From Chthoniobacter flavus (lineage in GTDB: Bacteria > Verrucomicrobiota > Verrucomicrobiia > Chthoniobacterales > JACTMZ01), in NCBI GenBank assembly GCA_945871065.1, contig CAMBUL010000022.1:1-35931 (forward strand): DNA of 35,931 nt. The letters are read 5' to 3'. The position numbers were made by a program, and so were the translations under genes. The notes beneath the pieces are model-generated. The model was not told where the DNA came from, did not search any database, and saw only the letters and a program-made list of their open reading frames with translations. Positions 23,918 to 29,938 of this stretch are shown here, piece after piece. Numbering within the stretch: the first letter of the stretch is position 1; each line of letters begins with the position of its first letter.

Positions 23918-25290
23918 GACTTGGCGGACGCCAAACGCTTGCCCCACCAAGCCAAACGGGCCGCCACCCGCTTCGGCGAGGGCGCACCCTCCGCGGTGCG
24001 GGCCCGCAACGAACGCGCCGCATCAAGGCACTTCATCGCGCCAGCCTTGAATAATTTGCTCTCCGCTTGCAGGTCGCCGAGCGACAAGTCCCGCAAGGTC
24101 ACACCGCGCTGCACACTCAAGGCAACCAGGGTCCCGACCACCCGGTGCGCCTCGCGGAAAGCCAGCCCTTGGCGGACGAGGTAGTCCGCCCAGTCCGTCG
24201 CCACCAAGAGCGCATCGTCCGCCGCCGCCGCCATGCGCCGTTTGTCCCACCGCGCTGCCCCGAACATTTCGGCCAGAATTTCGAGGGACGCGCCAAGCGT
24301 GTCGGCCGAGTCGAACACCGGCTCTTTGTCCTCCTGCAGGTCGCGGTTGTAAGCCAGCGGCAGTCCCTTCAGCGTGGTGAGCAGGGAAAACAGATTTCCG
24401 TAAAGGCGCCCGGTCTTTCCCCGGGCCAATTCCGCGATATCCGGATTCTTCTTCTGCGGCATCAGACTCGAGCCCGTAGTGTGCGCATCGCTCAAAGCCA
24501 AAAAACCGAACTCGCTCGAAGCCCAAAGGATCGTGTCCTCGCACAACCGCGAGAGATGCATCCCCGTGATGGCACAGGCCGAAAGGAACTCGCAGGCGAA
24601 GTCCCGGTCGGACACCGCATCCATGCTGTTTTGCGAAACGTCATCGAAACCGAGTTGCCGCGCCATGAAACGCCGGTCCAGGGCAATTGTCGATCCGGCC
24701 AGCGCCCCCGATCCGAGAGGCAGCACATTGGCGCGCTGGGCTGCGTCGGCCAGACGCCCCGCGTCGCGTTCGAGCATTTCCACGTAGGCCAACACATGAT
24801 GCGCCGCCAGCACCGGTTGAGCCCGTTGTAGATGGGTGTATCCGGGCATGATGGCGTCACCTCCCCGCACGGCGAGGCCGACGAGCGATTTCTGCAAACC
24901 TCGCACCGCGGAAACAAGATCCGCTGTCGCCTCCCTCATCCAGAGCCGCAGATCCGTGGCCACCTGGTCGTTGCGTGAGCGGGCCGTGTGCAGCTTGGCC
25001 CCGGGCGCGCCGATCTTCCGGGTCAGTGCCGCCTCGATATTCATATGCACGTCCTCGAGTTCCTCGCGCCAGACGAACTTGCCCGCCCGGATTTCCCGCG
25101 CGATGGACTCAAGGCCGCGGTGAATCGACTTCAGCTCATTCGGAGTCAACAACCGCGCCTTGCGCAAGGCCGCCGCGTGCGCCTTCGACCCCGCGATGTC
25201 TTGCAAAGCCAGTCGCTGGTCGAAGGACACCGACTGGCCGTAAGCGCGCAACCGGGCCGAGGGATCTTTGCTGAAGCGTCCGTGCCACAT
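23914..25290 (-). CDS. argH: Argininosuccinate lyase
   Basis: Last step of arginine synthesis: argininosuccinate to arginine plus fumarate. 458 aa, family length. It starts MWHGRFSKDPSARLRAYGQS (1-20), then EDVHMNIEAAL (79-89), LHTARSRNDQVATD (100-113), PGYTHLQRAQPV with catalytic His152 (149-160), LPLGSGALAGS (190-200) and the superfamily signature GSSLMPQKKNPD with catalytic Ser274 (273-284). It lies 3 bases after fur and is overlapped by nudix. No other arginine genes are in the window. Confidence 0.98.
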   Translation of the reverse strand: MWHGRFSKDPSARLRAYGQSVSFDQRLALQDIAGSKAHAAALRKARLLTPNELKSIHRGLESIAREIRAGKFVWREELEDVHMNIEAALTRKIGAPGAKLHTARSRNDQVATDLRLWMREATADLVSAVRGLQKSLVGLAVRGGDAIMPGYTHLQRAQPVLAAHHVLAYVEMLERDAGRLADAAQRANVLPLGSGALAGSTIALDRRFMARQLGFDDVSQNSMDAVSDRDFACEFLSACAITGMHLSRLCEDTILWASSEFGFLALSDAHTTGSSLMPQKKNPDIAELARGKTGRLYGNLFSLLTTLKGLPLAYNRDLQEDKEPVFDSADTLGASLEILAEMFGAARWDKRRMAAAADDALLVATDWADYLVRQGLAFREAHRVVGTLVALSVQRGVTLRDLSLGDLQAESKLFKAGAMKCLDAARSLRARTAEGAPSPKRVAARLAWWGKRLASAKS

Positions 25291-25293
25291 AAA

Positions 25294-25776
25294 TCAGACC
25301 ACCGCGGCAAAGACCTCACGCCCGCTCTTGCGGCAGACGCCATTGATTTTCAACTCGTCGCAACGCGCCTCGATGCGCACCTGCTTGTTGGCCGGAGTGA
25401 AACCCATCCGCTTGGCCATGCAGTTCTCGAGGAGTTCCATGTTGAGGTCCTCGAATTCGAGGATGTTATGGCAATCGAGACAAATGAGATGGTTGTGGTG
25501 CGGGTGGTCGACGAAATTCGGGTCATACACCTTGCGCCCCTGCCCGAGATCCAGTTCGCGCAGCAACCCACTCTCGACCAAAATCGGCAAGGTGCGGTAG
25601 ACCGTCGCCCTGCTCACCGTCCGCTCGATACCCCGCGCCATATCGAGCAACTCGTCCGCCGTGTAGTGACGGTCTGTGCTGAACGCCGCCTCGATGATGG
25701 CGTCACGTTGCGATGTCTTGCGCAGGCCTTTGCCGGCAAGAAACTCGCGGATCTGATTGCGCACGACCTCTTCCAT
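25294..25776 (-). CDS. fur: Fur-family metal-responsive transcriptional repressor
   Basis: 160 aa. An N-terminal winged helix has KTSQRDAIIEAAF (20-32), YTADELLDMA, and the recognition helix TVSRATVYRTLPIL (53-66). The C-terminal dimer/metal domain has DPNFVDHPHHNHLICLDCHN (85-104) with His91, His93, His94, His96 and Cys102, then Cys139 and Cys148. The HHxHLIC pattern suits Fur or a close relative such as PerR or Zur; which metal it senses is not decidable. ATG 25776 was chosen because the open frame upstream overlaps the divergent rpiA gene. I saw no clear Fur box in the 125-base divergent gap. It heads the unit with argH, nudix and tatC. Confidence 0.88.
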   Translation of the reverse strand: MEEVVRNQIREFLAGKGLRKTSQRDAIIEAAFSTDRHYTADELLDMARGIERTVSRATVYRTLPILVESGLLRELDLGQGRKVYDPNFVDHPHHNHLICLDCHNILEFEDLNMELLENCMAKRMGFTPANKQVRIEARCDELKINGVCRKSGREVFAAVV

Positions 25777-25901
25777 GGGTGGCAGCACGCCCTGCGCGCC
25801 GCTCGGGGGATACTCCGTCCCGCCCCGCGGCAGGTCAAGGCCGGCGGGGCCCGGGGTGGAAAATCCTCCCGCCCCTCCCGCCATTCGGTCATAGTCCCCC
25901 G

Positions 25902-26642
25902 ATGCCCGCTCCCGCCGCCGCACGCGACGCACTCAAAAAAGCAGCCGCCATCCATGCCGTCCGCTTCGTTGAACCCGGCATGACCGTCGGCCTCGGCACC
26001 GGCTCGACTGCCATTCATGCCGTCCGCGAAATCGCCCGCCGCTACGAGGCCGGAGAATTGCCCGGTATCACGACCTTCGCCACCTCCGCGGAAGTGGCCC
26101 GCACCGCCCGCGAGGCCGGCCTCCCCCTGCTCGACCAGGCCGGCCCGGCCTTGATCGACCTGACGATCGACGGCGCCGACGAGGTCGACCCGCAACTCAA
26201 CTTGATCAAGGGCGGCGGCGGTGCCCTCTTCCACGAGAAGATCGTGGCCCAGGCAACCAAGCGGCAAATCATCATTGTCGACGAAGCCAAAATGTCACCG
26301 CAGCTGGGCACACGGCATTCTCTGCCCGTCGAAGTCGTCCCGTTTGGCGCGGAATCCCAGCGGCTTTTCCTCGAACAACTCGGCGGCCGCCCGGTTCTCC
26401 GCGTCAAGGAGGACCGCACGGCTTTCATCACCGACGAAGGCAACATCATCTACGACTGTACCTTCGGACCCATCGCCGATCCCGGAGAACTGGCGGCCGA
26501 ACTCCGCGCCCGCACGGGCATCGTCGAACACGGGCTTTTCCTTGGTATGACCCATGATCTGATCATCGGCACCCCAAGCGGATTGCGCCACCTGCAGCGC
26601 AATCCCCTGACCGGGGAGATCCGCGATCTCGCGTCAGTTTAA
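25902..26642 (+). CDS. rpiA: Ribose-5-phosphate isomerase A
   Basis: Interconverts ribose-5-phosphate and ribulose-5-phosphate in the non-oxidative pentose-phosphate pathway. 246 aa, slightly over the usual length. Motifs: AVRFVEPGMTVGLGTGSTAI (19-38), the substrate loop TIDGADEVDP (89-98), LIKGGGGALFHEKIVA (102-117), the VDEAK strand, LPVEVVPFG and ITDEGNIIYDC. GIVEHGLFLGM is the typical C-terminal block. ATG 25902 was chosen because it immediately precedes the conserved region; the frame extends upstream into the fur promoter region. A terminator follows the stop codon. Confidence 0.97.
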   Translation: MPAPAAARDALKKAAAIHAVRFVEPGMTVGLGTGSTAIHAVREIARRYEAGELPGITTFATSAEVARTAREAGLPLLDQAGPALIDLTIDGADEVDPQLNLIKGGGGALFHEKIVAQATKRQIIIVDEAKMSPQLGTRHSLPVEVVPFGAESQRLFLEQLGGRPVLRVKEDRTAFITDEGNIIYDCTFGPIADPGELAAELRARTGIVEHGLFLGMTHDLIIGTPSGLRHLQRNPLTGEIRDLASV

Positions 26643-26649
26643 ACGCATT

Positions 26650-26686
26650 GCCCCCTCCGCCGGCAGAGGCTGGGGATTTATTTTTT
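26650..26686 (+). terminator. Probable rho-independent terminator of rpiA
   Basis: CCCCCTC (26651-26657) can pair with GAGGCTGGGG (26666-26675) through a stem with a small bulge around an 8-base loop. ATTTATTTTTT follows at once. It begins 8 bases after the rpiA stop and overlaps the last codons of the convergent phosphatase gene. Confidence 0.6.
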
Positions 26687-27361
26687 CCCGTCCCCCCAGA
26701 ATTTGGACAACCGCCCGCCCGGCACCGGCGGAATGGCCAAGCCGTCAGCCGCATAGTGCGCGACATCGTTGTACAAGGTGAGCCGCGCCTCCATGGCATC
26801 GCGGAAATCAAGGATAGTCAGCGAGGCCGGATTCAAATCGAGATGGTCACGATACCGCCGCGGATCGAATCCGAGGATCGCCCCGAGGAGCAAACGAATC
26901 GTCGCCTTGTGCGAAACGACACAAATCATTTCGCCAGCATGCTCGCCCACCGCATGGAGCAAGGCCGGCATGGCCCGTGCGGCCACGGCCAACCCGGTCT
27001 CCCCGCCATCCGGGGCGAAGTTGTAGGGGTCGGACTCCCATTTCAGATACATGTCGCCGAACTTCGTCTCGGCCTCCCGCCGGGTGAGTCCCTCCCACAC
27101 CCCGTGGTTGATCTCGAGAAAACCGGCCACGGGTTGCACCGGCAAATCGTGCGGCTTGGCCAGAATCCGCGCGGTCTCCATCGTCCGGTCCAAAGGCGAG
27201 GCATAACATGCCGCGATCGGTTGATCCGCCAAGCGCTTCGCCAACGCGGCCGCCTGCTGCCGGCCGACATCGCTCAGTTCCACATTCGTGGCCCCCGCGA
27301 ACCGGTCTTCCGCGGAAAGCACGGTGGCCCCGTGACGGACCAAAAACACCCGTGTCTTCAT
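26678..27361 (-). CDS. Histidine phosphatase family protein (phosphoglycerate-mutase-like)
   Basis: 227 aa. The catalytic RHG is Arg9-His10-Gly11 in VFLVRHGATVLSAEDRF, followed by LSDVGRQQAAALAKRL (29-44). The second Arg (59) is in YASPLDRTMETA. The acid/base Glu is in LEINHGVWEGL (82-92), and the second His (151) is in VVSHKATIRLLLGAIL. This is a complete active site of the cofactor-independent dPGM/SixA/CobC-like branch 1. The substrate is unknown: alpha-ribazole phosphatase (CobC), sugar phosphatase or others are possible. ATG 27361 has GAGAGG just upstream. It converges on rpiA and diverges from nrdR. Confidence 0.9.
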   Translation of the reverse strand: MKTRVFLVRHGATVLSAEDRFAGATNVELSDVGRQQAAALAKRLADQPIAACYASPLDRTMETARILAKPHDLPVQPVAGFLEINHGVWEGLTRREAETKFGDMYLKWESDPYNFAPDGGETGLAVAARAMPALLHAVGEHAGEMICVVSHKATIRLLLGAILGFDPRRYRDHLDLNPASLTILDFRDAMEARLTLYNDVAHYAADGLAIPPVPGGRLSKFWGDGKK

Positions 27362-27415
27362 GCCTCTCTTGTAACCACTAACCGACCTCGACGAAAGGAA
27401 ACACCGCCAAGGCTC

Positions 27416-27445
27416 TTGACACCACAACCTATTGTGTTGTTTGCT
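27416..27445 (+). promoter_or_regulatory. nrdR promoter with NrdR-box-like operator
   Basis: TTGACA (27416-27421), an 18-base spacer and TTTGCT (27440-27445) form a promoter with a perfect -35 and weak -10. The spacer holds an inverted repeat: ACACCACAA (27419-27427), four bases, TTGTGTTGT (27432-27440), 8 of 9 pairs matching. Its central 16 bases match the published NrdR-box consensus acaCwAtATaTwGtgt at 13 of 16 positions (consensus from memory). The position between -35 and -10 suits repression. Confidence 0.5.
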
Positions 27446-27468
27446 CCGGCCAGTCAGGTAAAACCACT

Positions 27469-27984
27469 ATGCGTTGCCCCCGTTGCGGAGACATGCGTGA
27501 TCGCGTCATCGACTCGCGGTTGATTCAGGATGGCGAGCGGATCCGTCGGCGCCGCCAGTGCCTCGCCTGCGCCACCCGCTACACGACCTACGAAACCATC
27601 GAGCAGATCGAATTGCGCGTCCTCAAGCGGGGCGGGCGGATCGAACCATTCCACCGCTACAAATTGGTCAGCAGTCTTTCCAAGGCCTGCGAGAAACGCC
27701 CGATCAAGTTGGAAATCCTTGAGCGCCTCGTCGACGAAATCGTCACCGAGCTTGGCGTCGAAACCGGACGAGAAGTGCCGAGCCGCCTGATCGGCCTGCG
27801 CGCCATGGAAAAACTCCAAACCATTGATCCCGTAGCCTACGTGCGCTTCGCCTCGATCTACCGGCAATTCCAGGAAGCCGGCGAATTCGTCGACGAAGTC
27901 GAACAAATGAAAAAACGCACCCCGCGGCGGGCCGACCAACCCGAACTCTTCACCGCGCCGGCCAAAGCTCCTGCCACCGCCTGA
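27469..27984 (+). CDS. nrdR: Transcriptional repressor NrdR
   Basis: Nucleotide-sensing repressor of ribonucleotide reductase genes. 171 aa. An N-terminal zinc ribbon starts MRCPRCGDMRDRVIDSRLIQ with Cys3, Cys6, Cys31 and Cys34. RIRRRRQCLACATRYTTYE holds the second Cys pair and the basic DNA-contact residues. The ATP-cone domain (about 50-135) has VLKRGGRIEPFHRYKLVSSL and DPVAYVRFASIYRQF. A C-terminal tail of about 25 residues is extra. No nrd genes are in the window. The gene starts an operon with an unknown gene (23-base gap) and a HIT protein, and has an NrdR-box-like site in its own promoter. Confidence 0.97.
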   Translation: MRCPRCGDMRDRVIDSRLIQDGERIRRRRQCLACATRYTTYETIEQIELRVLKRGGRIEPFHRYKLVSSLSKACEKRPIKLEILERLVDEIVTELGVETGREVPSRLIGLRAMEKLQTIDPVAYVRFASIYRQFQEAGEFVDEVEQMKKRTPRRADQPELFTAPAKAPATA

Positions 27985-28007
27985 CGCTCTCACGCCCCTC
28001 AAACTCC

Positions 28008-28568
28008 ATGATCGCTTTCGCCGACAATCTTCCGCTCGTCCGACTCGCCGACCGGCGTGCCGTCAAATACGAGCGCGTCTGGCTCGAGCGTGCCGTGGCC
28101 GAGGCCGCGGAGGGTGCGGGATACATCCGTTGGTGGCTCGCCCCGCACGTGGCCGAGAGCGTGACGGCCTACCTTGAACGCGAATTCGAAGAAAACGTCA
28201 TCGCCAGCCAGTGCCTGCGCACCCTCGTCTCCAGCGTGCTCCAAGTGATCGGCTACCCCGAAATCGCCCGCGGCTTCCAGCTTCGCGAACCACCCGTGCG
28301 CATCTCCCTCGCCGCGCTGGCCGAGTCCGCCGGTGCCGGGTACGAACTCGCTTTCTTCCACGAACTCGACCTCACCCTGCACCGCGTCCTCGCCTCCCGC
28401 ACCTCCCGCATCGAATTCTGCGACCTCGCCGCCTGCGTCAAACGTCTCCGCCGCGCGCGCAGCTGGCGCAAGGACTGCGCCGCGCTGCGCAATGAAATCG
28501 TCGCGCATGTCCGCGGGCAGGCCGTGCGCCTCCGCCGCAAACGCGGGGTGGAATTGGAGCTGTCATGA
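28008..28568 (+). CDS. Unknown protein with an ATP-cone-like helical layout (186 aa)
   Basis: I do not recognise a named family. Residues 18-92 (AVKYERVWLERAVAEAAEGA, then WWLAPHVAESVTAYLEREFE, NVIASQCLRTLVSSVLQVIG, YPEIARGF) show the spacing of an ATP-cone: a short strand start, helix, helix with V-x3-L, and a helix of the type L-x2-V-x2-V-L-x2-x-G-Y-x-E-I-A. The rest (about 93-186) is helical, with RIEFCDLAACVKRLRRARSW and a strongly basic end (RGQAVRLRRKRG). There is no signal peptide or membrane helix. It sits 23 bases after nrdR and overlaps the HIT gene by ATGA. An accessory nucleotide-sensing role is inference from position and pattern only. Confidence 0.65.
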   Translation: MIAFADNLPLVRLADRRAVKYERVWLERAVAEAAEGAGYIRWWLAPHVAESVTAYLEREFEENVIASQCLRTLVSSVLQVIGYPEIARGFQLREPPVRISLAALAESAGAGYELAFFHELDLTLHRVLASRTSRIEFCDLAACVKRLRRARSWRKDCAALRNEIVAHVRGQAVRLRRKRGVELELS

Positions 28569-28903
28569 CCCTCTTTGAACGCATCGCGGCCGGGGAGATC
28601 CCGGCCGACATCGTGCGCAACGACGACCAAGTGCTCGCCATCCGCGATATCAACCCGCAGGCCCCGGTCCACATCCTGGTCATCCCGCAACGGGTCATCC
28701 CACGCATCGGCGAAGCCCGGCAAAGCGACAGCGAACTCCTCGGCCGCCTCCTCCTCGCCGCCCGTGACATCGCCAAAGAACAGGGTCTGGACCAAACCGG
28801 TTACCGCCTCGTCATCAACCACGGCCCCCACGCCGGCGAAAGCGTTCCCCATCTCCACATTCACCTCCTCGGCGGACGCCCCCTTGACTGGCCACCGGGC
28901 TGA
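28565..28903 (+). CDS. HIT-family nucleotide phosphoramidase/hydrolase (Hint-like)
   Basis: 112 aa, the usual Hint size. TLFERIAAGEIPADIVRNDD (2-21) is the standard N-terminal block. DINPQAPVHILVIPQRVIP (28-46) is the central strand pair. YRLVINHGPHAGESVPHLHI followed by HLLGGR (80-105) contains the histidine triad His96-x-His98-x-His100. Hint proteins hydrolyse nucleoside phosphoramidates such as AMP-lysine or AMP-NH2. ATG 28565 overlaps the stop of the unknown gene (ATGA). It converges on hemB, 41 bases away. Confidence 0.96.
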   Translation: MTLFERIAAGEIPADIVRNDDQVLAIRDINPQAPVHILVIPQRVIPRIGEARQSDSELLGRLLLAARDIAKEQGLDQTGYRLVINHGPHAGESVPHLHIHLLGGRPLDWPPG

Positions 28904-28944
28904 TCCTCCCGCCCCGGGCCAAGACCCGGCGGACTTGTCGCCCG

Positions 28945-29931
28945 CTATCGGTTGAGTTTTTCCGCCATCTCCCGCGCGAAGTAAGTCAAAATCAGGTCCG
29001 CCCCCGCTCGCCTGATCGCCAGCAGCGACTCATCACGGCATTGGTCATAGTCGAGCCAACCCGCCTGCGCCGCCGCGTGGATTTGGGCGTATTCCCCCGA
29101 CACCTGATAAGCTACCAAGGGCAGCTTCGTCTGCTCCCGCACCGCCCGGATCACGTCCAAATAAGGCCCCGCCGGTTTGACCATGACCATGTCCGCCCCC
29201 TCCCGCTCGTCCAGCTCTACCTCGCGCAAAGCTTCGCGGACGTTGGCCGGATCGAGCTGATAAGTCGCCTTCGAGATCGGAGCGGCCTGCGCACTGCCCA
29301 CCGCATCACGGAACGGACCGTAGTACGCCGAAGCAAATTTTGCGGCGTAAGCCAGAATACAGATATCGGTCCGGCCCGCCACATCGAGCGCTGCCCGGAT
29401 CGCGCCGACGCGCCCATCCATCATGTCCGAAGGTGCTACCATATCCGCCCCCGCCTCCGCTTCCATCACCGCCAAGGCGCAGAGAATTTCCACCGTCGGA
29501 TCATTGTCCACACCTCGTCCGTCCTTGGTCAGCAGGCCATCGTGACCGTGATCCGTGTAGGGATCCAAGGCGACATCGGCCACGAGCACCAATTCGGGCA
29601 CGGCCGCTTTCACCTCGCGCAGGGCGCGGAAAAGCAGATTATCCCGCGAAAGGGCATGTGATCCGCGCGAATCTTTGCCGACTCGATCGATGACCGGAAA
29701 AATGGCCGCCGCGGGAATACCCAGATCAAAAGCCTCGCGGCATTCGCGGACCAAATCCCTCACGCTTCGCCGCTCCACCCCGGGCATCGACGCAACGGGC
29801 TCGTTACCATTCCCGCCATGGACAAAAAGCGGATAAACCAGATTGGCCACATTGAGTCGCGTTTCCCTGGTCATCCGCCGGAGGCTTTCGCTGGCCCGGT
29901 TGCGCCGCAGACGGTTGGTTAGTTCCATCAT
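28945..29931 (-). CDS. hemB: Delta-aminolevulinic acid dehydratase (porphobilinogen synthase)
   Basis: Condenses two 5-aminolevulinate molecules to porphobilinogen in tetrapyrrole synthesis. 328 aa. Active-site lysines are Lys198 in CILAYAAKFASAYYGPFRDA and Lys252 in MVMVKPAGPYLDV. The metal region reads DVALDPYTDHGHDGL (119-133), with Asp/Ala where zinc enzymes have Cys, so this is the Mg-type, zinc-independent form as in Pseudomonas. SDMMDGRVGAIRAALD (168-183) is the family block. Two adjacent ATGs (29931, 29928) start it, with GAGGA 4 and 7 bases upstream respectively. It begins 7 bases after the valS stop and is the last gene of the minus-strand unit. Confidence 0.97.
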   Translation of the reverse strand: MMELTNRLRRNRASESLRRMTRETRLNVANLVYPLFVHGGNGNEPVASMPGVERRSVRDLVRECREAFDLGIPAAAIFPVIDRVGKDSRGSHALSRDNLLFRALREVKAAVPELVLVADVALDPYTDHGHDGLLTKDGRGVDNDPTVEILCALAVMEAEAGADMVAPSDMMDGRVGAIRAALDVAGRTDICILAYAAKFASAYYGPFRDAVGSAQAAPISKATYQLDPANVREALREVELDEREGADMVMVKPAGPYLDVIRAVREQTKLPLVAYQVSGEYAQIHAAAQAGWLDYDQCRDESLLAIRRAGADLILTYFAREMAEKLNR

Positions 29932-29938
29932 CGGATCC

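Noticed and set aside
28904-28944. CCGGG/CCCGG hairpin between HIT gene and hemB as terminator
   Set aside because: Only a 5-bp stem and no T-run on either strand.
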